32,494 nt of DNA from Cohnella sp. (lineage in GTDB: Bacteria > Bacillota > Bacilli > Paenibacillales > Paenibacillaceae). The stretch is from NCBI GenBank assembly GCA_028287445.1, contig JAQBPQ010000222.1:1-32494 (forward strand). Reading direction: 5' to 3'. This document shows, piece after piece, positions 1-7,626 of this stretch (position 1 is the first letter of the stretch; each line of letters begins with the position of its first letter). The position numbers and the translations under genes were made by a program. Under the pieces are notes generated by a model. That model was not told the DNA's origin, ran no database searches, and was given only the letters and a program-made list of their open reading frames with translations.

Positions 1-705
1 ACGATGCCGCCAGAAATATCCAAAATGGTCAAATCGCTGCTGGTTAATCCAGTAAAAGTAGAAATCATTCCGGAGTTTACTGCTGTGGAGAGGATAAAGC
101 AATCTATTTATTTGGTAGATAAGGGAAATAAGCAAAATCAATTGAATCACCTTCTACAAGATAAATCCATTGCTTCGGCACTGGTGTTTACCCGTACAAA
201 GCATGGCGCTGACCGCGTTGTGCGCGAACTGACTAAAGTGAAAATTTCCGCTCAGGCCATTCATGGAAACAAATCCCAAAATGCCCGCCAGCTTGCATTG
301 AGCAATTTCAAGAGCGGCGTAACGCGAGTGTTGGTAGCGACGGATATCGCAGCAAGAGGAATCGATATTGAGGAACTTTCTCATGTGATCAACTTCAATC
401 TCCCTAATATTCCAGAAACCTACGTTCATCGAATTGGCCGTACCGGTAGAGCAGGACTGAGCGGGATCGCAATCTCCTTTTGCGAATTTGAAGAAATTCC
501 GTATCTCAAGGATATTGAGAAATTGATCGGCAAGACGATTCCCGAAGTGAAAGACCATCCCTATCCGATGCTGAGTACAGCTCAGACTTTAAAAGCGGAA
601 GGAACGTCGACAACAGCAGTCTTAAAACCTGCCAAATCCAAGGTAAACCCGATGCCCAAGCCTAAGTCCGAGTGGTTTAAAAAACGAAGTAAATCAAGCA
701 GATAA
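1..705 (+). CDS. DEAD-box ATP-dependent RNA helicase, C-terminal part (5' end outside window)
   Basis: This is the C-terminal RecA-like domain of a DEAD-box RNA helicase, which unwinds or remodels RNA in the cytoplasm (ribosome assembly, mRNA turnover, cold adaptation). The frame is open from base 1. The first visible residues, T-MPPEI, fit the sequence right after the SAT motif (motif III), so the whole first RecA domain lies upstream. Visible motifs in order are ALVFTRTK (motif IV region), TDIAARGID (motif V) and [10 protein letters not shown] (motif VI, with the arginine finger). The protein ends in a short basic Lys/Arg/Ser-rich tail of about 30 residues, typical of RhlE/CshA-like helicases and probably RNA-binding. 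An intrinsic terminator follows directly. The subfamily (RhlE, CshA or DeaD) cannot be fixed from this half. Confidence 0.93.
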   Translation, partial: TMPPEISKMVKSLLVNPVKVEIIPEFTAVERIKQSIYLVDKGNKQNQLNHLLQDKSIASALVFTRTKHGADRVVRELTKVKISAQAIHGNKSQNARQLALSNFKSGVTRVLVATDIAARGIDIEELSHVINFNLPNIPETYVHRIGRTGRAGLSGIAISFCEFEEIPYLKDIEKLIGKTIPEVKDHPYPMLSTAQTLKAEGTSTTAVLKPAKSKVNPMPKPKSEWFKKRSKSSR

Positions 706-725
706 CTTTAGATTCGATGGATTAG

Positions 726-755
726 GACCTTGGAGACAACTTCAAGGTCTTTTTT
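726..755 (+). terminator. Intrinsic terminator after the helicase gene
   Basis: GACCTTG-type arms at 726-732 and 743-749 pair around a 10-base loop and run directly into a T tract (750-755). It lies about 20 bases after the helicase stop and separates that gene from the hut leader. Confidence 0.75.
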
Positions 756-756
756 G

Positions 757-786
757 TTGACGGGTTCGGCTCAACAATGATAGATT
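757..786 (+). promoter_or_regulatory. Candidate sigma-A promoter for the hut/ABC operon
   Basis: TTGACG at 757-762 (5/6 match to the -35 box) is followed after 18 bases by TAGATT at 781-786 (4/6 match to the -10 box). Transcription would start near 793, about 80 bases before the UAG triplets. An alternative -10 is CATAAT at 849-854 (5/6), which lacks a good -35 box but would start the RNA just before the triplets. Either would drive the ABC importer and, by readthrough, hutP and the rest of the locus. Confidence 0.4.
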
Positions 787-791
787 AAAAA

Positions 792-826
792 GTGAACAAT
801 ATTTTAACAATTTGTGAACATTTTCA
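792..826 (+). promoter_or_regulatory. GTGAACA direct repeats and weak cre-like site in the hut leader region
   Basis: GTGAACA occurs at 792-798 and again at 814-820, 22 bases apart, about two helical turns, so a dimeric protein could contact both on one DNA face. The second copy lies in TGTGAACATTTTCA (813-826), which matches 9 of 11 fixed positions of the CcpA cre consensus TGWAANCGNTNWCA but lacks the central G. Carbon catabolite repression of hut is known in Bacillus subtilis; a role here is an inference. Confidence 0.25.
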
Positions 827-873
827 ACCATCAACTCAGATGCTCTTACATAATCGCTAGAGTTCCGAAGGTT

Positions 874-890
874 TAGTTTATAGTGAATAG
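874..890 (+). promoter_or_regulatory. Predicted HutP RNA-binding site (three UAG triplets in 7-nt register)
   Basis: TAG occurs at 874-876, 881-883 and 888-890, giving UAG-N4-UAG-N4-UAG. As I recall, this is the RNA motif recognised by one face of the Bacillus subtilis HutP hexamer. A further TAG lies at 858-860. The triplets end one base before a large terminator hairpin (891-958), the geometry expected of HutP antitermination. A hutP gene lies 2.9 kb downstream in the same direction. The spacing is seen directly; binding is inferred. Confidence 0.65.
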
Positions 891-958
891 AAAATCGGAG
901 CAAGAAAAGTGAATGGCCGCAGCTTAAGCTGTCTCGTTTACTCTGTTCCGATTTTTTT
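891..958 (+). terminator. Leader terminator before the ABC importer, probably HutP-controlled
   Basis: A long hairpin is visible. The outer arms 891-902 and 944-955 pair over 12 bp with one G-U pair. A middle helix pairs 908-913 with 937-942. The apex is the palindrome CAGCTTAAGCTG (920-931). T's run from 952 to 958. The first gene starts only 67 bases further on, so the hairpin lies in the 5' leader, not at the end of the upstream gene, which has its own terminator at 726-755. With the adjacent UAG triplets it forms a candidate attenuator. Confidence 0.7.
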
Positions 959-1024
959 ATTTGCATAAAGGAAGTCTTTTGTATGAGAAAGTCAGCGACT
1001 AAACTTTTGGGAGGAAAAACAGAG

Positions 1025-2062
1025 ATGCGAAAAAAGAGTCAGATTATCTTGTTGTTGGTTTTCTTGTTGGTAATGTTAAGCGCCTGTGGAGGCAAAAATT
1101 CGCCGTCGGGATCGGCATCAGGAGCGCCATCAGGAACGGCTTCCGGGAACAATGCGTCGGCACAGCCGGTCTCGTTTTCTTACGGCATTTCGAGCTGGAT
1201 TGGATATGCTCCTCTGTACTTGGCGAAGGAGAAAGGAATCTTCGAGAAGAACGGGATTGATGTCAATTTAGTCAAAATGGAAGGTGCCGCAGACCGTAGA
1301 ACCGCATTGGCGGCCAACCGGATTCAGGGATATTCCACAACGGTGGATTCTCATGTCATGACGGCTGCAAGCGACGTTGCGGTTGTGCAGGTGGCGGCGC
1401 TTGACGATTCGTTTGGCGGGGATGGCATCGTTGCCAACAAAGAGATTAAAAGCTTGAAGGATCTAGTTGGCAAGAGTGTTGCGGTTGAGACCGGAGGAGG
1501 AGCAAGCTTCTTCTGGTTCCTTTACTTGCTGCAGACGGAAGGAATCAAATATGACGACATCAAAGTTCAAAACCTGAGCGCAGGCGATGCGGGCGCGGCT
1601 TTTGTAGCCAAAAAAGTGGATGCCGCGGTGACCTGGGAGCCGTGGCTTACGAAAGCTAAAAATACCGATTTTGGCAGCGTGCTGATTTCAAGCGATAAGA
1701 CGCCCGGTGTCATCGCCGATACTATCGGAATGCGCAAAGATTTTATCGAGAAAAATCCTCAAGCGGTAAAAGCGTTTGTAAAATCATGGTACGACGCACT
1801 GGACTATTACAAGAACAACCAAGACGAAGCCATAGCCATTATGGCCAAATCAATGGATCAAACGGCAGATGAATTTAAAGCCGCCTTAACCGGAGTTCAA
1901 TACTATGACCAAGCCAAAAATAAAGAATATTTCGGAACGAAGGAAAAACCGGGCAAATTGCGTGAACTGACGGAACTCAGCTCCAAATTGTGGATGCAAT
2001 ACAAATTGATCGACAAGCAGCCGAACATTGACGATTTAATTGATTATTCTTTTATTCAATAG
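1025..2062 (+). CDS. ABC transporter substrate-binding lipoprotein, NitT/TauT (NMT1/SsuA-like) family
   Basis: This is the extracellular solute-binding lipoprotein of the importer encoded by the next two genes. I chose ATG 1025 because GGGAGG at 1009-1014 precedes it by 10 bases; an in-frame ATG at 983 would only add a non-signal-like extension. From 1025 the protein has 345 residues, with a basic-hydrophobic signal and lipobox LSAC (lipidated Cys about residue 21), then a Gly/Ser/Ala-rich linker. The mature part has family features: SSWIGYAPLYLAKEKGIF near the N-terminus, then GKSVAVETGGGASFFW and DAAVTWEPWL. Relatives bind sulfonates, nitrate or thiamine pyrimidines. Its place at the head of a hut locus, behind a HutP-like leader, suggests histidine, urocanate or a related imidazole compound. 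That substrate is an inference. Confidence 0.88.
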   Translation: MRKKSQIILLLVFLLVMLSACGGKNSPSGSASGAPSGTASGNNASAQPVSFSYGISSWIGYAPLYLAKEKGIFEKNGIDVNLVKMEGAADRRTALAANRIQGYSTTVDSHVMTAASDVAVVQVAALDDSFGGDGIVANKEIKSLKDLVGKSVAVETGGGASFFWFLYLLQTEGIKYDDIKVQNLSAGDAGAAFVAKKVDAAVTWEPWLTKAKNTDFGSVLISSDKTPGVIADTIGMRKDFIEKNPQAVKAFVKSWYDALDYYKNNQDEAIAIMAKSMDQTADEFKAALTGVQYYDQAKNKEYFGTKEKPGKLRELTELSSKLWMQYKLIDKQPNIDDLIDYSFIQ

Positions 2063-2075
2063 GGAGAGACATTCT

Positions 2076-2951
2076 ATGAAGAACGGGCTTGCAGGGAAGC
2101 ACATCGCCGAACAGGCGTCTCCACTCTTGGATCCGGGAATGTCGAACCAAAAGAAACGGAAACGGAGAAGATGGATAGAGCCGCGAGGCTCTATCTCTCT
2201 TCAGTTATATCTCGCACTGAGCGTAATAAGTTTTGTGCTTATGCTTGCCGGATGGTCGGCTTTGACGTATACAGGTGTGATCGATCCGCTTTTTTTGCCT
2301 AGTCCGTCTCGAATCATTCAATCGGGGTTCAAACTTTTCACGGAGTTCCATTTTATCGGCGATATTTTGGCAACCGTTCTCCGGGTTTTTGAGGGTTTTA
2401 TCTTAGCTTTGATCCTAGGGGTGATCCTTGGTCTTTTGATCGGCACGTTTAAGGTCGTCGAAGCTTTTTTCGAACCGATGATCTCTTTCATTCGATACAT
2501 GCCGGTTTCTGCGTTCATTCCGCTTTTTATTTTGTGGATCGGCGTAGGAGACTCGGAGAAAGTATTGGTTATCTTTTTCGGAAGCATTTTTTCGATTATT
2601 TTGATGGTTGCGGTAGAAGTGGGAACGGTGCGCAGCGAGCTGCTGGAAGCCTCTTTTACGCTCGGGTCGACTCCATTCGGTGTTCTGCGTTCCGTGATCC
2701 TGCCGGCCTCGATGCCCGGCATTATGGAAATCGCCCGTCTCGTGCTCGGATGGGCATGGACGTATATCGTCGTGGCGGAGCTTGTTGCGTCATCTTCGGG
2801 CATCGGGCACGTGATTATCGAATCCCAGCGAATGCTGCGGACCAGCAACATCATATTTGGCATTCTGACCATCGGTATTCTGGGTCTGATAACCGATTTG
2901 GTTCTGAAACTGATCATTCGAAAAATGTTTCCATGGAGCTATGGGAGGTGA
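2076..2951 (+). CDS. ABC transporter permease, SsuC/TauC-like
   Basis: This is the membrane-spanning subunit of the NitT/TauT-type importer. ATG 2076 is preferred because AGGGAGAG (2061-2068) sits just upstream, right after the lipoprotein stop; earlier in-frame starts overlap the previous gene. The product has 291 residues: about 45 mostly polar N-terminal residues rich in Lys/Arg, then about six hydrophobic segments. The coupling (EAA-like) loop is visible as EASFTLGSTPFGVLRSVILPAS, which contacts the ATPase. The neighbouring SIRYMPVSAFIPLFILW-type stretch is typical of the SsuC/TauC branch. The gene ends a few bases before the ATPase start, implying coupled translation. Substrate specificity comes from the binding protein. 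Confidence 0.9.
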   Translation: MKNGLAGKHIAEQASPLLDPGMSNQKKRKRRRWIEPRGSISLQLYLALSVISFVLMLAGWSALTYTGVIDPLFLPSPSRIIQSGFKLFTEFHFIGDILATVLRVFEGFILALILGVILGLLIGTFKVVEAFFEPMISFIRYMPVSAFIPLFILWIGVGDSEKVLVIFFGSIFSIILMVAVEVGTVRSELLEASFTLGSTPFGVLRSVILPASMPGIMEIARLVLGWAWTYIVVAELVASSSGIGHVIIESQRMLRTSNIIFGILTIGILGLITDLVLKLIIRKMFPWSYGR

Positions 2952-2955
2952 TGGC

Positions 2956-3741
2956 ATGCAGCCGTTGGTCGAAATTCGCAGCTTAACCAAGACGTTTGCG
3001 GGAAAGCGGAGAAATCCGGATGTACTTGCAGTGGACACGATTGATCTGAATATCATGAAGAATGAGTTTATCACGATTCTCGGCCCTTCCGGGTGCGGCA
3101 AATCCACCCTCCTGCGAATCGTTGCCGGACTTGAGGAAAAATCGTCAGGAAACATCTATTTGGACCAGCAAGAGATCCACGGCCCTTCATCCGACCGGGG
3201 CATGGTATTCCAGGCATACTCTTTGTTCCCTTGGTTGAACGTGCAACAGAATATTCAATTCGGATTAAAGAATAAAAAAATGGAACCCAAAAGACGCAAT
3301 GAAATCGCCCGGGATTACATCGAATTGGTCGGACTTGGCGGTTTCGAGAGTCATTACCCCAAACAGCTTTCGGGCGGAATGCAGCAGCGCGTGGCGATCG
3401 CCCGGGCTCTGGCCAATGATCCGGAAGTGCTGCTGATGGATGAGCCTTTCGGGGCTTTGGACAACCAAACACGCCTTCTGATGCAGGAGCTGCTCCTTGA
3501 TGTATGGGAGAAGACCAAAAAAACGGTTTTATTCATCACACACGATGTGGAGGAATCGATTTTTCTTGCAAACCGCGTGCTGGTTATGACGGCGAGACCG
3601 GGACGAATTAAGGCGGACATTCCGATTGAGATCGAGCACCCGCGCTCTTATCATCTGAAAGTCGATCCGCGTTTTCTGAATTATAAGAAGCAATTGACTG
3701 AACTCATTCGTGAGGAAACTCTCAAAGTCATGCGCGAGTGA
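2956..3741 (+). CDS. ABC transporter ATP-binding protein, SsuB/TauB-like
   Basis: This ATPase energises the importer at the cytoplasmic face of the membrane. ATG 2956 is chosen because GGGAGGTG at 2943-2950 lies 5 bases upstream; ATGs at 2941 and 2951 are too close to or inside that site. The 261-residue protein has Walker [10 protein letters not shown] (about residues 43-51), a Q-loop in [11 protein letters not shown], signature [15 protein letters not shown], Walker [12 protein letters not shown] and the switch His in ITHDVEES. The VMTARPGRI stretch after the switch is typical of the nitrate/taurine/sulfonate group. A binding protein, permease and ATPase in this order form a complete importer. 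The gap to hutP is about 50 bases with no terminator seen, so hutP is probably co-transcribed. Confidence 0.92.
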   Translation: MQPLVEIRSLTKTFAGKRRNPDVLAVDTIDLNIMKNEFITILGPSGCGKSTLLRIVAGLEEKSSGNIYLDQQEIHGPSSDRGMVFQAYSLFPWLNVQQNIQFGLKNKKMEPKRRNEIARDYIELVGLGGFESHYPKQLSGGMQQRVAIARALANDPEVLLMDEPFGALDNQTRLLMQELLLDVWEKTKKTVLFITHDVEESIFLANRVLVMTARPGRIKADIPIEIEHPRSYHLKVDPRFLNYKKQLTELIREETLKVMRE

Positions 3742-3792
3742 ACGTTAGGGCAACAAAATCACACCTACACCATTAGAGAAGGGATACACACA

Positions 3793-4254
3793 ATGCACAA
3801 TTCCAACGGCGTACCATTCCCGATCGGTAAATTATCCATTCTTCTTGCGGTGCTTCAAGATCATGAATGGAGACAGGTTGTGGAACAGGATTTAACTTCG
3901 AAGGGATTTCGCTTCACCATCGGCCGAGTGGGGGCGATGGATATGATTAAAGTGGTGGCGGCGATCGAGACGGCTGCCAAGAACAACCGGATCATCGACA
4001 GTGAACAATACCGTGAGGTTCACGCCCTGTATCATGCCATTATTGAAGCGATTCAGAGTGTCGGCCGGGGTGTGGTGCAATTTGGTGAAATTTTGCGTAC
4101 GGTCGGGCTTACCTTCTCCATCGTCCGGGGCGAAATGACCGGCACAGTGCTGCATGAAGGCGAATGGATCGCTGTCTGCGTTTACGGCACCATTGGTGCG
4201 CCCAAAAAAGGATTCGAACATGAAGCCATAGGATTCGGGTTTAATCATATCTAA
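3793..4254 (+). CDS. hutP: HutP, L-histidine/Mg-dependent RNA-binding antiterminator of the hut operon
   Basis: HutP binds L-histidine and Mg2+, assembles as a hexamer and wraps UAG/NAG-triplet RNA so that a leader terminator cannot form. The 153-residue product (Bacillus subtilis HutP has about 150) shows strong family features: IGKLSILL near the N-terminus, MDMIKVVAAIETAAKNN, the YREVHALYHAIIEA helix, LRTVGLTFSIVRG, WIAVCVYGTIGAPKKGFEHEAIG and the conserved C-terminal NHI. His77, His81 and His143 correspond to the metal/histidine-binding His73, His77 and His138 of the B. subtilis protein. GAAGGGAT lies before ATG 3793. Two UAG-containing terminators flank it, one before the importer (874-958) and one before hutH (4292-4353), so it may control uptake and catabolism and its own synthesis. 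Confidence 0.96.
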   Translation: MHNSNGVPFPIGKLSILLAVLQDHEWRQVVEQDLTSKGFRFTIGRVGAMDMIKVVAAIETAAKNNRIIDSEQYREVHALYHAIIEAIQSVGRGVVQFGEILRTVGLTFSIVRGEMTGTVLHEGEWIAVCVYGTIGAPKKGFEHEAIGFGFNHI

Positions 4255-4291
4255 GGTTTTATCCTTTGAAGTATTTCGTTTGTTTGGTGTA

Positions 4292-4318
4292 TAGGCCATT
4301 TAGCGACTAGTGATATAG
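4292..4318 (+). promoter_or_regulatory. UAG-triplet cluster before the hutH attenuator, probable HutP target
   Basis: TAG occurs at 4292, 4301, 4308 and 4316, immediately before the terminator at 4320-4353. The spacers are 6, 4 and 5 bases, so only one pair is in exact seven-base register. In Bacillus subtilis the HutP target lies between hutP and hutH; this cluster sits in the same place. Spacing is less regular than in the leader site at 874-890. Confidence 0.6.
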
Positions 4319-4319
4319 A

Positions 4320-4353
4320 AGCCGGTACCCTCATGTTTGGTATGGGCTTTTTT
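4320..4353 (+). terminator. Attenuator terminator between hutP and hutH
   Basis: AGCCGGTACC (4320-4329) pairs with GGTATGGGCT (4339-4348) with one mismatch and one G-U pair around a 9-base loop, followed by six T's (4348-4353). It lies 65 bases after the hutP stop and about 30 bases before the hutH start. With the UAG triplets just upstream it matches the Bacillus hut layout, where HutP plus histidine prevents this hairpin. Confidence 0.8.
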
Positions 4354-4380
4354 CATTACTCTGGAAGCAGGTGGGGCGAG

Positions 4381-5922
4381 ATGCGCCAAACAGTGGAAAA
4401 CACCATAACGGTGAATGGGAAGTCATTAACAATTGAAGATGTCGTAAGGGTGGCCCGGCTCGGAGCCAAAGTGGAGCTGGGTGAGGAAAGTCTTCAAAAG
4501 GTGAAGCGTACCCGTGAATATGTGGAAAAGCTGCTGACGGAGAAAAAAGTGGTGTACGGGTTGACCACCGGCTTCGGCAAATTCAGCGACACTTATATTT
4601 CCAGCGAGGATGGCAAGTTGCTGCAGCTGAATTTAATCCGCAGCCACGCGTGCGGACTCGGAAACCCGTTCCCGGAAGAAGTCGTCAGGGCCATCCTGCT
4701 GCTTCGGATCAATGCCTTATCGCTCGGATACTCCGGCATTCGGCCGGAAACGATGCAGACGATGATCGATATGCTGAACAAAGGGGTTGTTCCTGTCATC
4801 CCGGAGAAAGGCTCGCTCGGAGCAAGCGGAGACTTGGCCCCTCTTTCGCATTTGGCGCTCGTGTTGATCGGCGAAGGCGAAGCTTATTATCAAGACGCCA
4901 AAATGCTCGGAGGCAAAGCAATGGCCGCTGCGGGAATTGCGCCGATCACGCTGGAGGCCAAAGAGGGGCTGGCGCTGATCAACGGGACGCAGGTCATGGC
5001 CGCGGTCGGCACGATCGCCTGCTGGGATGCGCTTCAATTGGCCCAATGGGCCGATTGCACGGCAGCCTTGACTTGCGAGGCATTGCTGGGTGTGCGGGAT
5101 GCTTTCGATCCCTTGACACATCTCATCCGTCCCCATCAGGGCCAAATCCAGGTTGCCGATAACATCAGGCGCCTCACCTCCGAAAGCCGGTTGATGACCG
5201 ATCAGGGAGAGCTTCGGGTACAGGACGCATACTCGCTCCGCTGCATCCCACAAGTGCATGGCGCGAGCAGGGACGCGTTGGTGTATATCGCAGAAAAGCT
5301 GGAGATTGAAATCAACTCGGCGACCGACAATCCGCTCATCTTTACGGAGGAAGAGCGTGTCATCTCGGGCGGTAATTTCCATGGACAGCCGATTGCGCTG
5401 GCGATGGACCATCTCGCGATCAGCGTAGCCGAGCTGGCCAACATTGCGGAACGGCGCATCGAGCGGCTGGTTAATCCGCATTTGAACGAGAATTTGCCGC
5501 CTTTTCTGACGAAAAAGGGGGGACTGCAATCCGGCTTAATGATCGCCCAGTATGCGGCGGCTTCCGTTGTCTCCGAGAATAAATCGCTGGCCCATCCGGC
5601 GAGCGTTGATTCGATTCCCTCCTCGGGGAATCAGGAGGATCACGTCAGCATGGGGACAATTGCCGCCCGAAAAGCCAAACAAATCGTGGAGAATGCCTAT
5701 TCGGTATTGGCGATCGAGCTCATTTGCGCCGCACAGGCCATTGATTTCCGCGATCCTCTGCTGCTCGGCAAAGGAACGAAACAGCTATACCACCGCTGTC
5801 GGGAAAAGGTGACGTTCGTGGAAGAGGATCGCGTGCTTTCGAACGATTTTCATACGGTTGCGGAATGGATGAAAAGCGCGGAAATGCTGGATGAATTATG
5901 TACGCTCGTTTCTCTTCAATAA
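4381..5922 (+). CDS. hutH: Histidine ammonia-lyase
   Basis: HutH removes ammonia from L-histidine to give trans-urocanate, the first step of histidine catabolism, in the cytoplasm. The 513-residue length fits the family (about 500-510). The autocatalytic MIO cofactor forms from Ala-Ser-Gly at residues 148-150 within GSLGASGDLAPLSH. Other family landmarks are YGLTTGFGKF, NLIRSHACG, ALINGTQVM, QDAYSLRCIPQVHGA, SATDNPLIF, SGGNFHGQP and SSGNQEDHVSMG. I chose ATG 4381, preceded by AGGTGGGG at 4369-4376. An in-frame ATG at 4333 lies in the loop of the attenuator hairpin and cannot be the normal start. hutU follows after 24 bases with its own AGGAGG site. Confidence 0.97.
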   Translation: MRQTVENTITVNGKSLTIEDVVRVARLGAKVELGEESLQKVKRTREYVEKLLTEKKVVYGLTTGFGKFSDTYISSEDGKLLQLNLIRSHACGLGNPFPEEVVRAILLLRINALSLGYSGIRPETMQTMIDMLNKGVVPVIPEKGSLGASGDLAPLSHLALVLIGEGEAYYQDAKMLGGKAMAAAGIAPITLEAKEGLALINGTQVMAAVGTIACWDALQLAQWADCTAALTCEALLGVRDAFDPLTHLIRPHQGQIQVADNIRRLTSESRLMTDQGELRVQDAYSLRCIPQVHGASRDALVYIAEKLEIEINSATDNPLIFTEEERVISGGNFHGQPIALAMDHLAISVAELANIAERRIERLVNPHLNENLPPFLTKKGGLQSGLMIAQYAAASVVSENKSLAHPASVDSIPSSGNQEDHVSMGTIAARKAKQIVENAYSVLAIELICAAQAIDFRDPLLLGKGTKQLYHRCREKVTFVEEDRVLSNDFHTVAEWMKSAEMLDELCTLVSLQ

Positions 5923-5946
5923 ATATACCTGTAGGAGGTCATTCTC

Positions 5947-7608
5947 ATGAGCCAAAGAACGCAAACCACGATCCGTGCGCCGCGAGGCACCGAGCTCAAC
6001 ACGAAAGGCTGGGTTCAGGAGGCCGCGCTGCGGATGCTGATGAACAATCTGGATCCGGATGTCGCCGAACATCCCGATAAGCTCGTGGTTTACGGAGGCA
6101 TCGGCAAAGCCGCCCGCAACTGGGAAAGCTTCGATGCCATCGTCAGCACGTTAAAGAATTTGGAGGATAACGAAACGCTGCTGGTTCAATCAGGCAAACC
6201 GGTTGCGGTATTCCGCACGCACAAAGACGCTCCGCGTGTTCTGCTGGCGAATTCCAATCTCGTTCCCGCCTGGGCGAATTGGGAACACTTCCGCGAGCTT
6301 GACCGTAAGGGGCTGATCATGTACGGACAAATGACCGCCGGAAGCTGGATTTATATCGGCAGCCAAGGGATCGTTCAGGGAACGTATGAGACGTTCGCCG
6401 AATGCGGGAGACAGCATTTTGGCGGAAGCCTGAAGGGTACGATCACCGTCACGGCCGGGCTTGGAGGAATGGGTGGTGCTCAACCGCTCGCGGTCACAAT
6501 GAACGACGGAGTGGTGATCGGCATTGAGGCCGACCGCAGCCGAATCGAGAAGCGGATTCATTCGCGTTATTGCGACATGCTCGTGGAGTCGCTGGAGGAT
6601 GCGATTTCGCTTGCCCTCGATGCGAAAGAAGAAGGACGTCCGCTGTCGATCGGGCTGCTCGGCAATGCGGCGGATGTACTGCCGCAAATGATAGAGCGCG
6701 GTTTTATCCCGGATATCATTACGGACCAAACCTCTTCCCACGATCCGCTGAACGGCTACTTGCCTGTCGGTTATTCGCCGGAAGCCGCTGCCAAGCTGAG
6801 GGAGGAAGATCCCGACGCATATATCAAGTTGGCCAAGGCAAGCATCGTCCTTCACGTGAACGCCATGCTGGAAATGAAACGCAAAGGCGCAATCGCCTTC
6901 GATTACGGCAACAACATCCGGCAGGTTGCCTTTGATGAAGGGGTGACGGATGCATTTGACTTCCCTGGCTTCGTCCCGGCCTATATTCGTCCCCAATTTT
7001 GCGAAGGGAAAGGGCCGTTCCGGTGGGTAGCTCTGTCTGGAGATCCGGAAGACATTTATAAAACCGACGAAGTGATCATGCGTGAATTTGCCGACAATGA
7101 GGGCTTGTGCAAGTGGATTCGTATGGCTCAAGAAAAAATTGCGTTTCAAGGCCTCCCGGCCCGGATCTGTTGGCTCGGTTATGGCGAAAGGGCCAAATTT
7201 GGCCGGATCATCAATGATATGGTGGCTTCCGGCGAGCTTACTGCGCCGATCGTCATTGGCCGCGATCATTTGGATGCAGGCTCCGTCGCATCGCCCAACC
7301 GGGAAACCGAAGCGATGAAGGACGGCAGCGACGCCATCGCCGATTGGCCGATCTTAAACGCGCTGATCAATACGGCTTCAGGCGCAAGCTGGGTCTCCCT
7401 GCATCATGGCGGCGGCGTCGGCATGGGATATTCGGTGCATGCGGGGATGGTCGTGGTGGCCGACGGTACCCAGGATGCGGCGGAGCGATTGGAACGTGTT
7501 TTGACGACCGATCCGGGAATGGGTGTCGTCCGACACGCGGATGCGGGCTATGAGCTGGCTGTGCAGACGGCGAACAATAAAGGAATCCGGATGCCGATGT
7601 TAGGCTGA
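5947..7608 (+). CDS. hutU: Urocanate hydratase (urocanase)
   Basis: HutU adds water to urocanate to give 4-imidazolone-5-propionate, using tightly bound NAD+ as an electrophile. The 553-residue product has the usual length. Visible hallmarks are the GKAARNWE start region, [49 protein letters not shown], the NAD-binding glycine-rich [27 protein letters not shown] and the active-site segment [12 protein letters not shown], whose Cys is residue 408 (Cys410 in the Pseudomonas enzyme). [13 protein letters not shown] near the C-terminus is also typical. TAGGAGGTC precedes ATG 5947. The gene is 18 bases from hutI, so the hut genes are tightly packed. Confidence 0.97.
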   Translation: MSQRTQTTIRAPRGTELNTKGWVQEAALRMLMNNLDPDVAEHPDKLVVYGGIGKAARNWESFDAIVSTLKNLEDNETLLVQSGKPVAVFRTHKDAPRVLLANSNLVPAWANWEHFRELDRKGLIMYGQMTAGSWIYIGSQGIVQGTYETFAECGRQHFGGSLKGTITVTAGLGGMGGAQPLAVTMNDGVVIGIEADRSRIEKRIHSRYCDMLVESLEDAISLALDAKEEGRPLSIGLLGNAADVLPQMIERGFIPDIITDQTSSHDPLNGYLPVGYSPEAAAKLREEDPDAYIKLAKASIVLHVNAMLEMKRKGAIAFDYGNNIRQVAFDEGVTDAFDFPGFVPAYIRPQFCEGKGPFRWVALSGDPEDIYKTDEVIMREFADNEGLCKWIRMAQEKIAFQGLPARICWLGYGERAKFGRIINDMVASGELTAPIVIGRDHLDAGSVASPNRETEAMKDGSDAIADWPILNALINTASGASWVSLHHGGGVGMGYSVHAGMVVVADGTQDAAERLERVLTTDPGMGVVRHADAGYELAVQTANNKGIRMPMLG

Positions 7609-7626
7609 CGGGGAAGGAGAGTTCGT

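Noticed and set aside
4333-4380. A longer hutH N-terminus starting at ATG 4333
   Set aside because: The ATG lies in the loop of the attenuator hairpin, has no ribosome site, and the extra residues do not resemble HutH. ATG 4381 has AGGTGGGG upstream.
4717-5529. A minus-strand open frame opposite hutH
   Set aside because: It is a shadow of the hutH reading frame, with no ribosome site and no recognisable domain.
6190-7269. A long open frame on the minus strand opposite hutU
   Set aside because: The plus-strand frame is unmistakably urocanate hydratase. The opposite frame has no family motifs and arises from the codon bias of a GC-rich gene.
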